Origin: Pokkaliibacter plantistimulans
GTDB lineage: Bacteria; Pseudomonadota; Gammaproteobacteria; Pseudomonadales; Balneatricaceae
DNA length: 56,195 bases
Assembly: GCF_003194385.1 (NCBI RefSeq)
Contig: NZ_LAPT01000024.1
Coordinates: 1 to 56,195, forward strand
Reading direction: 5' to 3'
Part shown: piece by piece, positions 1 through 8,725 of the stretch
Layout of the letters: each line of letters opens with the position of its first letter
Position numbering within the stretch: the stretch's first letter is position 1
The notes under the pieces: model-generated
Seen by the model: the letters and a program-made list of their open reading frames with translations, nothing else
What the model was told of the DNA's origin: nothing
Database searches by the model: none
Program-made: the position numbers and the translations under genes

Positions 1-108
1 CCACAGTCACGTTTCCGAAGTGTGAACTGCACGTGGGACATGCTCAAGTAAACAAAGGTAATTCGATTGAAAAGACATGTTTTGGGTAGAAGGATGATGG
101 ACCTGCTT

Positions 109-269
109 AGCAGGTCGTTGAAAATCTATCTGCGTTGCCGAATGCCGCGTCAAAAACAGGCTCAAAATGCTCATTTAGTTCACTAAACTCCGCTTTTTCG
201 CCTGTTTCTTGTGCCCTAGGGGTATTTCCTTGTCTCGGCTGCCTCGATAACGTTTTTCAACAGCCTGTT
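109..269. repeat. Palindromic MITE/REP-like repeat, copy 1
   Basis: About 161 bp, nearly identical to a second copy at 55867-56010 and in the same orientation. The ends form an imperfect terminal inverted repeat (caggtcgttgaaaa at the left, ttttcaacagcctg at the right). Inside is a nested palindrome: caaaaacaggc pairs with a later gcctgttt, and tttagt/actaaa sit at the centre. Relative to copy 2 it carries 17 extra bases (cttgtgccctaggggta) after gcctgttt. It ends 6 bp before the stop codon of the GGDEF/EAL gene, so a transcript of that gene would run into a large foldback. No coding capacity for a transposase. Confidence 0.85.
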
Positions 270-275
270 AAGCCG

Positions 276-2564
276 CTACTCTGGCTGCGCGCAGCTCGTG
301 TTGAGGCGCAGTTGCTGCTGCAGATAGCCGCCCAGCTGGTCAGCTGGTAATGGTGCGGAGTACAGGTAGCCCTGTGCTTTGGGGCAGCCCTGCTGGCGCA
401 GCCACTCCGCCTGCTCGGTGGTTTCCACCCCTTCGGCGATAACGTCGAGGCCCAGATGGGTGGCCAGCGACAGGGTGGAAATGATGATGGCCTGATCGTT
501 AGTGCTCTGCAGGGCATCATGCACGAAGGTGCGATCTATCTTCAGCGCCTGCAGTGGCAGATCTTTCAGGCGGCCAAGCGAGGAGTAGCCGGTACCGAAA
601 TCATCCATGATGATGGCGTAGCCCTGCCGGTTAAGGTGATACAGGCGGGCAAGTACCGCACTGTCGTCGATAAAGCGATTCTCGGTGATCTCAAAGCGTA
701 GCCACTGCGGGCTGATACGGCCGTTTTCCTGTTCCTCATTGAGAAAGTGCAGAAAGGCATCGCGCAGTAGCAATGCGGGTGCCAGATTGAAACTGAGGGT
801 CATCGGTGCTGGGCTGATGGCCTGCCAGGCGGGCCAGTATGCAATCGCCTTGCGCAGCAGATGGATGCTGAGCTGGTCGATCAGCTCGCTTTCCTCTGCC
901 AGTGGAATGAAACGCAGCGGGGGAACCGGGCCATCTTGAGGATGGCACCAGCGTGCCAGCAGCTCCATACCGGTCACCGCGCCTGTGCACAAATCCACCT
1001 GCGGCTGGAATACCGGATAGAGTTCATCGGTGCCGATACTTTGGCGCAGATCGTTTTCCAGCCGGATCGGCGTCATTGCTTCATGGCTGCGGCTGAGGTT
1101 GTACAGATAATAGCCGTTGCCTCCTTCAGCCCGGACCTGCGACTGTGCCAGCATGGCTTTCTGCAGCAGGCTGTCGAGGCTGTCGCCATCCTGTGGAAAA
1201 CGGCTCAGGCCCTGACTCAGGCTGAGATGGACATCCATACCCTGCAGTGAAATGGGGTGCAGGCTGCACAGGCGCAAGGCTTCTGCGCGCTTGATCACCT
1301 GCTCCTCGCGGTCACCGACAAACCGCAGCAGCACGATAAAGTCATCATCACCGTAGCGAAACAGCAGGTCGTCGTCGCTGAGGGCGTTGGAGAGGCGGCG
1401 CGCCATGATTCTCACCAGCTGGTTACCAGCCTGTGGACCAAGGTTGTCACGCAGCTGGCGATAGCGATCAATATCCAGATAACACAGGGTACAGGAGGTG
1501 CCGGTTTCCGCCTGCAGATAGGTGGCCATGAACTGTTCCAGCTGCTGGCGGTTGGGCAGACCTGTCAGGGGATCATACTGGGTCAGTCGGCTGATGCGTT
1601 GTTCCGACTGCTTGAGCGTGCGCAGGTCACTGAAGGTCAGCAGATAGCAGTAGCCACTGATCTGGCTCAGTTCGATCTGGCGCAGGCGCAGATTAACCGG
1701 CAGACGCTGGTGATTGAGCGGCTCCAGTTCGCATTCACCCTGCCATTCGCCAACGCCACCGACTTCCCGCAGCAAGGCTGAGAACGATGGCCAGCTGGCG
1801 GCAATCAGTGGGGACACCGCCTGACCGAGCAGGGGTTCATCGGCTTCCAGCAGGGTCTGACAGGCGCTGTTGGCGGCCAGAATCCTTCCCTCATCGGTAC
1901 AGATCAGGTGCCCTTCGCTGGCATTGTCAAAAACACTGGCGTGCAGGGTCAGCTGATCCTGCTGGCGCACTCTGGCGCTGATATCGACGATCACGCCAAA
2001 CCAGCCTCTGAGCTGCTGGCTGGCATCCTGCAGTGGCCCCCAGGTCAGCTCCAGGATGCGCTGGTCAGGCATCGGCAGCAGTACCGGCCGGGGCAGGGTG
2101 GGAGCGCCACTCAGCAAATGGCTGACTTTATCACGCAGATAGTCGGTGGCGTCGCATTCAGGCAGCAGTGGCCAGATGCTGTGACCATGCAGATCTTCTT
2201 CGCCCAGTGCCAGCAGTGTGCTGAGATGGCGATTATGCAGCAGGACCTTGCCTTCACTGCTGACTTCAAACAGGCCTTCGGGTAACCGCTGCAGCAGATT
2301 GTCCAGCTTGACGGCGTAACTGCCGAGGCGCTTGCGGCTGTGATCCAGATCCCGCAGAAAGCGCAGGCTGACATAAAACAGATACAGTGCCGAGATCAGT
2401 ACAAAAAGTAGCCCCTTGTAGCGCTGCAGGGTCATGGCGGCATCGCTGTCAGTGCTCCATTGCTGCACCAGAGTGTCAGAAAACAAGATCCACAGGGTGC
2501 TGAGTAGCGCATAGCTGATGGCGATGGTCAGGGCGGAGCGATAGGGAGGGGATGCCTTAGGCAT
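276..2564 (-). CDS. Membrane-anchored PAS-GGDEF-EAL c-di-GMP signalling protein
   Basis: 762 aa if started at the ATG at 2564; a TTG two codons upstream is less likely. Two N-terminal membrane segments (about residues 12-33 and 50-70) are followed by two PAS-like regions (about 85-200 and 205-325), a GGDEF domain (about 335-495) and an EAL domain (about 510-755). The cyclase signature is degenerate: YGDDDF replaces GGDEF, so cyclase activity is doubtful. The EAL signature reads ELLARW, but the metal/catalytic positions look intact (FNLAP, FEITEN, MDDFGTGYSSL, LKIDRTF, EGVET). I therefore infer a c-di-GMP phosphodiesterase with a sensory or GTP-binding GGDEF remnant. It is monocistronic, transcribed toward the palindromic repeat, and the ligand of its PAS regions is unknown. 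Confidence 0.9.
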   Translation of the reverse strand: MPKASPPYRSALTIAISYALLSTLWILFSDTLVQQWSTDSDAAMTLQRYKGLLFVLISALYLFYVSLRFLRDLDHSRKRLGSYAVKLDNLLQRLPEGLFEVSSEGKVLLHNRHLSTLLALGEEDLHGHSIWPLLPECDATDYLRDKVSHLLSGAPTLPRPVLLPMPDQRILELTWGPLQDASQQLRGWFGVIVDISARVRQQDQLTLHASVFDNASEGHLICTDEGRILAANSACQTLLEADEPLLGQAVSPLIAASWPSFSALLREVGGVGEWQGECELEPLNHQRLPVNLRLRQIELSQISGYCYLLTFSDLRTLKQSEQRISRLTQYDPLTGLPNRQQLEQFMATYLQAETGTSCTLCYLDIDRYRQLRDNLGPQAGNQLVRIMARRLSNALSDDDLLFRYGDDDFIVLLRFVGDREEQVIKRAEALRLCSLHPISLQGMDVHLSLSQGLSRFPQDGDSLDSLLQKAMLAQSQVRAEGGNGYYLYNLSRSHEAMTPIRLENDLRQSIGTDELYPVFQPQVDLCTGAVTGMELLARWCHPQDGPVPPLRFIPLAEESELIDQLSIHLLRKAIAYWPAWQAISPAPMTLSFNLAPALLLRDAFLHFLNEEQENGRISPQWLRFEITENRFIDDSAVLARLYHLNRQGYAIIMDDFGTGYSSLGRLKDLPLQALKIDRTFVHDALQSTNDQAIIISTLSLATHLGLDVIAEGVETTEQAEWLRQQGCPKAQGYLYSAPLPADQLGGYLQQQLRLNTSCAQPE

Positions 2565-2728
2565 TAGCAACGGACTCTCAGATAGTGCAGCACCTTACAG
2601 GTATGGCTCAGGCTGGCGCACTGTGCAAGCCGGTTTACGCGATAGTGACAAAGCTGTCGTTATAAGAACAGTCAGTGGGTACTGAATGACCATTGCCATC
2701 CATTCAGTACAAAACGCGTTACAAAAAT

Positions 2729-2754
2729 AACAACGGCGCCGAGGCGCCGTTGTT
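2729..2754 (-). terminator. Rho-independent terminator of ilvD
   Basis: Perfect 12-bp arms (2729-2740 and 2743-2754, core ggcgcc) with a 2-base nominal loop. On the minus strand the stem is followed by a T-rich run (tatttttgt). It lies 36 bp beyond the ilvD stop codon. Confidence 0.85.
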
Positions 2755-2789
2755 GGTGAAGCTACTGATGCAAAGCGGTAACCGGAAGA

Positions 2790-4631
2790 TCAGTCCAGCT
2801 GTGACAGGTCGCGCACAGCGCCCTTGTCGGCACTGGTCGCCAGCAGGGCGTAGGCCTTCAGCGCGGGCGTCACCTTACGTGGGCGAGGGGCCGCGGGTTT
2901 CCAGCCGTCCTTGCCCTTGGCATCCATGGCTGCACGGCGGCTGGCCAGCTCTTCATCGCTCAGCAGTACATCAATGCGACGGTTGGGGATGTCGATACGG
3001 ATTATGTCACCGTTCTGCACCAGACCAATGGCACCACCGGCAGCGGCTTCGGGGGACACGTGGCCGATGGACAGACCAGAGGTGCCGCCAGAGAAACGGC
3101 CATCAGTCAGCAGCGCGCAATGCTTGCCCAGCCCTTTGGACTTGATGTAGGAGGTGGGATAGAGCATTTCCTGCATGCCCGGGCCACCTTTCGGGCCTTC
3201 GTAGCGGACGATCACCACGTCACCGGATTTGACCTTGTCATCAAGGATGTTGCGTACCGCTTCATCCTGCGACTCAGTGATATGAGCCGGGCCTTCAAAG
3301 ACCAGAATGGACTCATCCACACCGGCGGTTTTCACCACACAGCCGTCCAGCGCAATGTTGCCGAACAATACGGCCAAGCCACCTTCTCTGGAGAAGGCGT
3401 GCTCCAGTGAGCGGATACAGCCCTGAGCACGGTCGCCATCCAGGCTGTTCCAGCGGGTGTTCTGGCTGAACGCTACCTGTGTGGGAATACCGGCAGGGCC
3501 TGCGCGATAGAATTCTTTCACTTCGGGACTGGGGTTGCGCATGATGTCCCAGACATCCAGAGCGTCTTTCATGCTGGCACTGTGCACGGTGGGTTGCTGG
3601 GTATGCAGCAGACCGGCGCGATCCAGTTCGCCGAGGATACCCATGATGCCACCCGCACGGTGAACGTCTTCGATGTGATACTTCTGGGTGTTGGGCGCAA
3701 CTTTACACAGCTGAGGCACCTTGTGTGACAACTGGTCGATGTGGCTCAGGTTGAACTCCACCTCGGCTTCGCGGGCAATGGCCAGAATGTGCAGGATGGT
3801 GTTGGTGGAGCCGCCCATGGCGATATCCAGGGTCATGGCGTTTGCAAAGGTTTCAAAGGTACAGATGTCGCGTGGCAGGACCTTTTCTTCCTTCTCGTAA
3901 TAGCGCTTGGCCAGCTCGACAATGCGCTGTCCTGCTTCTTCAAACAGGCGACGGCGATCGGCATGAGTAGCGACCACGGTGCCGTTACCGGGCAGGGCCA
4001 GACCCAGAGCTTCAGCCAGACAGTTCATCGAGTTAGCCGTGAACATACCTGAACAGGAGCCGCAGGTGGGACAGGCGGAGCGCTCGTACTCGTTAACCTT
4101 TTCATCATCGGCATTGGGGTCAGCAGCAATGACCATGGCATCGACCAGATCCAGCTTGTGTTCAGACAGCTTGGTTTTGCCTGCTTCCATCGGACCACCG
4201 GAAACAAAGATGACCGGGATGTTCAGGCGCATGGCCGCCATCAGCATTCCGGGGGTGATCTTGTCGCAGTTGGAGATACAGACCATGGCATCGGCACAGT
4301 GGCCGTTGACCATGTATTCCACCGAGTCGGCGATGATGTCGCGTGAGGGCAGCGAGTACAGCATGCCGTCGTGACCCATGGCGATACCGTCATCGATAGC
4401 GATAGTGTTGAACTCCTTGGCCACACCACCGGCTTTTTCGATTTCCCGTGCAACCAGCTGGCCCAGATCTTTCAGATGCACATGGCCAGGCACGAACTGA
4501 GTGAAGGAGTTGACCACGGCGATGATGGGTTTCTGAAAGTCGTCATCCTTCATGCCGGTGGCACGCCACAGGGCACGAGCACCAGCCATATTACGGCCGG
4601 CGGTAGACGTTTTGGAACGATAGGCGGGCAT
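2790..4631 (-). CDS. ilvD: Dihydroxy-acid dehydratase
   Basis: 613 aa, the usual length of bacterial IlvD. Catalyses dehydration of 2,3-dihydroxy-isovalerate/3-methylvalerate to the 2-oxo acids, the penultimate step of valine and isoleucine synthesis, in the cytoplasm with an Fe-S cluster. Visible signatures are the IlvD/Edd cysteines (CDKITPGML about residue 122; [11 protein letters not shown] about 195) and the C-terminal [19 protein letters not shown] block. The ATG at 4631 begins the typical [21 protein letters not shown] and has a GAGGA ribosome site. A hairpin (cgggtt...aacccg, 4648-4667) lies directly upstream of that site and could affect translation. It stands alone, not with other ilv genes. 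Confidence 0.97.
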   Translation of the reverse strand: MPAYRSKTSTAGRNMAGARALWRATGMKDDDFQKPIIAVVNSFTQFVPGHVHLKDLGQLVAREIEKAGGVAKEFNTIAIDDGIAMGHDGMLYSLPSRDIIADSVEYMVNGHCADAMVCISNCDKITPGMLMAAMRLNIPVIFVSGGPMEAGKTKLSEHKLDLVDAMVIAADPNADDEKVNEYERSACPTCGSCSGMFTANSMNCLAEALGLALPGNGTVVATHADRRRLFEEAGQRIVELAKRYYEKEEKVLPRDICTFETFANAMTLDIAMGGSTNTILHILAIAREAEVEFNLSHIDQLSHKVPQLCKVAPNTQKYHIEDVHRAGGIMGILGELDRAGLLHTQQPTVHSASMKDALDVWDIMRNPSPEVKEFYRAGPAGIPTQVAFSQNTRWNSLDGDRAQGCIRSLEHAFSREGGLAVLFGNIALDGCVVKTAGVDESILVFEGPAHITESQDEAVRNILDDKVKSGDVVIVRYEGPKGGPGMQEMLYPTSYIKSKGLGKHCALLTDGRFSGGTSGLSIGHVSPEAAAGGAIGLVQNGDIIRIDIPNRRIDVLLSDEELASRRAAMDAKGKDGWKPAAPRPRKVTPALKAYALLATSADKGAVRDLSQLD

Positions 4632-5045
4632 GGTTATTCCTCACAGGCGGGTTACACGGTGAACCCGGTTTGTATGTCGTTGTGATGAGAGGGCAGGCGG
4701 ACGATGACGCGATCATCCTTGTGCCTCTGCTCGGCAAAAACAGGAAACCCTGGTGGCATTAAATCGGGGCAGGGGTATTGCCGGGATTCAGGGTGCGGAC
4801 TGGCAGGAGTCGAAATCCAACAGTTTCCATTCGATGAGCGGGGCGGGCGACAAGCAAGGTTCTCAGCGTAGCCGCTGTGAGGGGGTGGTACCTTGAAGAC
4901 TTACACCTTGTGGGCTGGGCCGCATGCCCGATAACCTGTTCCAGCTTCGCTGTTGAGTCAGCTGCACGGATGGAACGGGTCTGTTGCCGATCATCGATAA
5001 AGGGCTATTCTAAGCAAAAGAGCACGTGTAGCAAGGCGGATAGCC
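4632..5045. other. Divergent intergenic region ilvD / crp-fnr gene
   Basis: 414 bp without a convincing gene. It must hold the promoters of both flanking genes. I see a hairpin near ilvD (4648-4667) and a sigma70-like promoter toward the Crp/Fnr gene (4984-5011). No leader peptide rich in branched-chain codons was recognised. Confidence 0.5.
4984..5011 (+). promoter_or_regulatory. Candidate sigma70 promoter of the Crp/Fnr gene
   Basis: ttgccg (4984-4989), 16-bp spacer, tattct (5006-5011). Each box matches consensus at 4 of 6 positions. It lies about 35 bp before the start codon. Confidence 0.35.
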
Positions 5046-5702
5046 ATGGCCAAGCAAGTTCAACTCTTTCAGCAGCAGATTCAGGACCTGGTCGGGCGCG
5101 AGGTGTTGCAGACCTCGGCACTGATAGAGGTGCCACCCGGCAAAAGTCTGTTTCAAAAAGGCGAGCGCTGTACCCAGTTCCTGCTGGTCGTAGCAGGCTC
5201 AGTCAAAGTCTACGGCGAGACGCCTGCCGGTCGGGAGGTGGTGCTCTATCACATGGGAGCGGGTGAAAGCTGTGTGCTGACCACCAGCTGCCTGCTCGGC
5301 GATCGCCATTACCCGGCCCATGCCCGCACTGAAACCCTGGTGCAGACCCTCGCCATCCCGCGTCCGGCCTTTATGAAAGGTCTGGCCGAGTCGGATGACT
5401 TTCGCATGATGGTGTTTGCCAGCTACGGCGAGCGACTGGCCAGTCTGGTGGGGCTGATTCAGGAGCTGACCTTTGAGCGGGTGGATGTGCGTCTGGCGCG
5501 TTATCTGCTCGATCATCAGCATGCCAACCGCCTGCTGCTCAGTCATCAGCAGCTGGCATTGGCACTGGACTCCAGCGAGGAAGTCATCCTGCGTCTGCTG
5601 AAGGAGTTCGAGCAGCGGGGCTGGTTGCTGCTGCATCGCGGCGGTATCGACATCGTGCAGGCGAAGAAGCTGAACTTCTATATTGCCGAGGCCACTGCCT
5701 GA
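5046..5702 (+). CDS. Crp/Fnr-family transcriptional regulator
   Basis: 218 aa. The N-terminal cyclic-nucleotide-binding-type beta-roll (about residues 15-130, with the VPPGKSLFQKGERCTQFLLVVAGSVKVY stretch split around a Gly-rich turn) is joined by a dimerisation helix to a C-terminal winged helix-turn-helix (about 165-215: LLSHQQLALAL... EVILRLLKEFEQRGWL). The N-terminal Fe-S cysteine cluster of Fnr is absent; the motif GESCVLTTSCLLG is seen in many Crp/Fnr members near sulfur or stress genes. The effector is not deducible. Start chosen for the AAGGCGG ribosome site 6 bp upstream. It converges on gloC. Confidence 0.88.
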   Translation: MAKQVQLFQQQIQDLVGREVLQTSALIEVPPGKSLFQKGERCTQFLLVVAGSVKVYGETPAGREVVLYHMGAGESCVLTTSCLLGDRHYPAHARTETLVQTLAIPRPAFMKGLAESDDFRMMVFASYGERLASLVGLIQELTFERVDVRLARYLLDHQHANRLLLSHQQLALALDSSEEVILRLLKEFEQRGWLLLHRGGIDIVQAKKLNFYIAEATA

Positions 5703-5704
5703 GA

Positions 5705-5731
5705 GGCGTTGATGCCATCGTCATCAACGCC
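5705..5731. terminator. Hairpin between convergent genes
   Basis: 10-bp perfect arms ggcgttgatg / catcaacgcc (5705-5714, 5722-5731) with a 7-base loop. There is no T-run on either side, so it may be only a weak terminator. It lies between the Crp/Fnr gene and gloC. Confidence 0.4.
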
Positions 5732-5760
5732 GTATGGCCGACCCGCAGGGAAATTCGCTC

Positions 5761-6405
5761 TCAGCCCATACGCCCGGAAACGAAAGGATTGCTGCGGCGT
5801 TCTTCGCCCAGTGTCGACATGGGGCCATGGCCCGGGACGAAGCTGACATCATCACCGAGCAGGAACAGGTTATTGCGGATGGCATCCAGCAAGGTCTGGT
5901 GATCGCCACCGGGAAAGTCGGTACGACCGATGGAGCCCTTGAACAGCACATCCCCTACCTGTGCCCAGCGGCTGGGTTGATGATAGAACACCACGTGACC
6001 GGGCGTATGGCCGGGGCAGTGCAGCACCTGCAGGTTTTCCTTGCCGACGCTGACGGTATCACCCTGCTCCAGCCAGCGGTCAGGCTGGAAAGGCTGGCTG
6101 GGTGGGAAGCCGAACATCTGGGCCTGCTGCGGCAGGGCGTCAATCCAGAAGCGATCCGCCTGATGTGGGCCTTCAATGGGTAGCGACTGGCTGCTGGCCA
6201 GCTCACCGGTGGCACCGACATGATCGAGATGGCCGTGGGTCAGCAGAATTTTGGTCAGGGTAACGCCTTCTTCCCTGACGGCTGCCAGCAGGCGCTGGCT
6301 GTCACCACCGGGGTCAATCAGCGCGCCTTCCATGGAATCATCGCACCACACCAGGGTGCAGTTCTGTTGGAAGGGAGTAACCGGAATAATGCGATAACGC
6401 AGCAT
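5761..6405 (-). CDS. gloC: MBL-fold hydrolase, type II glyoxalase II (YcbL/GloC-like)
   Basis: 214 aa, matching E. coli YcbL/GloC (215 aa) rather than the longer classical GloB. The metallo-beta-lactamase metal motif is THGHLDH (about residues 56-62), followed by CPGHTPGH (about 130), GSIGRTDFPGG (about 160) and FVPGHGPMSTLGEERRSNPF at the C terminus. The family hydrolyses S-lactoylglutathione-type thioesters with a dinuclear metal centre in the cytoplasm. It is the third gene after ubiE and ubiJ (57 bp gap), a position where ubiB is usual in gammaproteobacteria. Confidence 0.92.
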   Translation of the reverse strand: MLRYRIIPVTPFQQNCTLVWCDDSMEGALIDPGGDSQRLLAAVREEGVTLTKILLTHGHLDHVGATGELASSQSLPIEGPHQADRFWIDALPQQAQMFGFPPSQPFQPDRWLEQGDTVSVGKENLQVLHCPGHTPGHVVFYHQPSRWAQVGDVLFKGSIGRTDFPGGDHQTLLDAIRNNLFLLGDDVSFVPGHGPMSTLGEERRSNPFVSGRMG

Positions 6406-6462
6406 GGGCAGGCTCTCGTAGCAGAACAGAGTGGGCTATCTTCGGCCAGCCGGCCGCAGGCT

Positions 6463-7056
6463 TCAAGTCAGCCTGGCCAGACGGGCCTCCAGCCGGTCCA
6501 GTTGCAGCTGGGTGTGATGCAGATCGTCGATCCAGTCATCAATCTCCAGACGACTGGGCAGCAGACGAATTTCTTCCTGCAGGTATTCCTGCACATCCAG
6601 ATGCAGATCACCGCGGCTGCGCTGCAGCCACTGCCAGCCTTTAGCCAGCGTGGTCCCCAGCGCATGGGCCGGGACATCACCGATAAACTCGGCGGCCCAG
6701 CCTTCCCAGTCAGGGTCCAGCTGCAGGGCGACCTGCTGCAGGGTTTCCGGCAGGGCCAGATTACCGTCAATACGCATACCACTGGCGGCGGCGGGGCGTT
6801 GCTCGGCCAGATTGGCTATCAGGGTGGCCAGGCTGGTATGTACCTCGGTGTCGGCCTGACCGTTGAATTCCTGCTGCAGACGCAGGCCAACGCTGGTCAG
6901 GGTAATGTAGGCGCTCGGTAATCCCTGGATATGCAGGGCCAGGGTTTGTCCGGCGTGGCGCCGGATGCGTTCAAGACTGCTCTCATCGCGCTGCAGCAAG
7001 GCGTTCAGACGCCCTTCGAAGGCAGCCAGCAAAGCTTCATGCAAAGGGCGAAACAT
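6463..7056 (-). CDS. ubiJ: Ubiquinone biosynthesis accessory factor UbiJ (SCP2 domain)
   Basis: 197 aa, like E. coli UbiJ (YigP, about 201 aa). An N-terminal SCP2-type lipid-binding domain (about residues 10-115) is followed by a C-terminal coiled-coil region (about 165-197, HTQLQLDRLEARLARL). UbiJ binds polyprenyl intermediates and helps organise the soluble Ubi complex with UbiK. It starts 8 bp after the ubiE stop with a GAGGTGA ribosome site, so it is co-transcribed with ubiE. Confidence 0.92.
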   Translation of the reverse strand: MFRPLHEALLAAFEGRLNALLQRDESSLERIRRHAGQTLALHIQGLPSAYITLTSVGLRLQQEFNGQADTEVHTSLATLIANLAEQRPAAASGMRIDGNLALPETLQQVALQLDPDWEGWAAEFIGDVPAHALGTTLAKGWQWLQRSRGDLHLDVQEYLQEEIRLLPSRLEIDDWIDDLHHTQLQLDRLEARLARLT

Positions 7057-7064
7057 AGGTCACC

Positions 7065-7859
7065 TCAGGGTTTGATGCCAGTGTGCAGAGCGACGATGCC
7101 GCTGGTCAGGTTTTCATATTCAACCCGCACCAGACCGGCGTTCTCCATCATGCCTTTCAGGGTTTCCTGATCGGGGTGCATGCGAATTGACTCGGCCAGA
7201 TAGCGATAGGATTCGGCATCGCCAGCGACAAGCTGACCCATCAGCGGCAGCAGGGTGAAGGAGTAGGTGTCGTACGCCTTGCTCATCAGCGGATTGGTGG
7301 TCTTGGAGAACTCCAGAACCAGCAGGCGGCCGCCGGGTTTCAGGACTCGGGCCATGGAAGCCAGTGCCTTGTCCTTGTCGGTGACGTTGCGCAGGCCAAA
7401 GGCAATGGTGATGACGTCGAAGGTGTTATCGGGGAAGGGCAGGTATTCGGCGTTGGCCTGTACATACTCGATGTTGCCAACAGCGCCACGATTGGTCAGC
7501 TTGTCACGGCCGACATTGAGCATGGAGTCGTTAATATCGGCCAGTACTACCTTGCCAGTGGGGCCCACCAGCTGGCTGAACTTGAGGGTCAGATCGCCTG
7601 TGCCACCGGCGATATCCAGTACCTTGTGGCCACGGCGCACGCTGCTGCGATTGATGGTGTAGCGTTTCCACAGGCGGTGGATGCCACCTGACATGAGGTC
7701 GTTCATCAGATCGTACTTGCCGGCGACGGAGTGGAATACGTCGGCAACCTTGCGCACCTTGTCTTCCACCGCGACCTGCTGATAACCAAAGTGGGTGGTA
7801 CCTTCTTGGGACTGCTTGGCGGCGTGGTCGGAAAGAGAGGCTTGATCCTTCTCGCTCAT
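7065..7859 (-). CDS. ubiE: Ubiquinone/menaquinone C-methyltransferase
   Basis: 264 aa (E. coli 251). SAM-dependent class I methyltransferase acting on demethylmenaquinol and the benzoquinol precursor of ubiquinone. Visible are THFGYQQV near residue 22, the [25 protein letters not shown] block, the SAM motif [11 protein letters not shown] (about 85), [11 protein letters not shown] and [13 protein letters not shown]. First gene of ubiE-ubiJ-gloC. The first ~20 residues are a variable extension. Confidence 0.96.
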   Translation of the reverse strand: MSEKDQASLSDHAAKQSQEGTTHFGYQQVAVEDKVRKVADVFHSVAGKYDLMNDLMSGGIHRLWKRYTINRSSVRRGHKVLDIAGGTGDLTLKFSQLVGPTGKVVLADINDSMLNVGRDKLTNRGAVGNIEYVQANAEYLPFPDNTFDVITIAFGLRNVTDKDKALASMARVLKPGGRLLVLEFSKTTNPLMSKAYDTYSFTLLPLMGQLVAGDAESYRYLAESIRMHPDQETLKGMMENAGLVRVEYENLTSGIVALHTGIKP

Positions 7860-8011
7860 AGCTGTGGCCTTATCAACAAAGGGAAAATTGCGGCCTATTG
7901 TAGAGCCTTGTGCGGCGCGGGCCTACCTCTGTTCGTGTTTGCAGTGCAGGTTATGATAATGAAGCCGCACTGAGGTTGAGTGTGGATAGGAGCGTTGTTA
8001 AAGTGCCCCCT

Positions 8012-8033
8012 GCTTGGTTGGAACTGTCCAAGC
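8012..8033 (+). promoter_or_regulatory. Dyad (possible operator) upstream of the amidase gene
   Basis: gcttgg - 10 bp - ccaagc, with an inner ttgga/tcca echo, 29 bp before the amidase start. Could be an operator or a 5' UTR hairpin. No known regulator box is recognised. Confidence 0.3.
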
Positions 8034-8061
8034 TTTCAATCTACATGACTAGGATGTTGAA

Positions 8062-8706
8062 ATGAGCATACTCAACCTTACTGACGGGATTGCGAACTTC
8101 GCTGCCGTTACGGTTCAAACCTACCCCTCCATTGAGCATGGGAGGCTTGACACTGTCAGGTCGATTGTATTGCATCGTACCGATTCTTTTTCTGCTAAAT
8201 CTTCTCTGTCGGCCTATCAAGCGGGCCAGAAAACCGGGGCGCATTTTCTGATTGATACAGATGGCTGTGTCATGCAAACCGCCTCGTTACAGAAACAGTG
8301 CTGGCATGTTGGGCAGTTGCAGTCACGCTGCATGAACGAGTCGAGTTGCTCTCCCTCTGAGTTAAGTAGCATTAACGGTATGCTGCAGCAAAAAGGACAG
8401 ACGTGGCGACAGCGTTATGTTGCTGTTTCTCGCTTTGAGGCAGCCAAAGCCTATCCTGCACGTTATCCCTCGAACAGCGACTCTATTGGCATTGAAGTAG
8501 TAGGGAAATTTCTGAATTCGGTGGCGGGTTATCAACGACCGACCGATGCGCAGAAAAAGTCATTGGCATGGTTGGTTGGTGCTTTGCTATCAGAATATGG
8601 GCTGCAGCTGTCACGAGATGTTTTTGCTCACGGTGATATTGCCAGAAAAGAGAAATTGGAAGGAAGTCAATTGTTACAGTTTCTGCGAGCAGGCGTAAGG
8701 CAATAA
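8062..8706 (+). CDS. PGRP/AmpD-fold N-acetylmuramoyl-L-alanine amidase without signal peptide (candidate secreted effector)
   Basis: 214 aa, Amidase_2 type. Residues aligning with AmpD: zinc ligand H38 (IVLHRTD), catalytic Glu in DSIGIEVVG (about 145), second zinc His H190 (FAHGDIA), K198, and E200 in place of the usual third-ligand Asp. It would cleave the bond between MurNAc and the stem peptide. No signal peptide or lipobox is visible, and the insert CMNESSCSPSEL (about 93-104) is unusual. It is followed by a small lipoprotein gene and both are AT-richer than their neighbours. I infer a toxin/immunity pair, for example a type VI-secreted amidase, but no vgrG, hcp or PAAR gene is in the window; a cytoplasmic recycling amidase is the alternative. 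Start supported by AGGA 8 bp upstream. Confidence 0.8.
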   Translation: MSILNLTDGIANFAAVTVQTYPSIEHGRLDTVRSIVLHRTDSFSAKSSLSAYQAGQKTGAHFLIDTDGCVMQTASLQKQCWHVGQLQSRCMNESSCSPSELSSINGMLQQKGQTWRQRYVAVSRFEAAKAYPARYPSNSDSIGIEVVGKFLNSVAGYQRPTDAQKKSLAWLVGALLSEYGLQLSRDVFAHGDIARKEKLEGSQLLQFLRAGVRQ

Positions 8707-8725
8707 GTAAAGGGGCGTGAAGACA

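Noticed and set aside
1-108. Possible gene end at the left edge
   Set aside because: No frame with recognisable protein; nothing supportable before the repeat.
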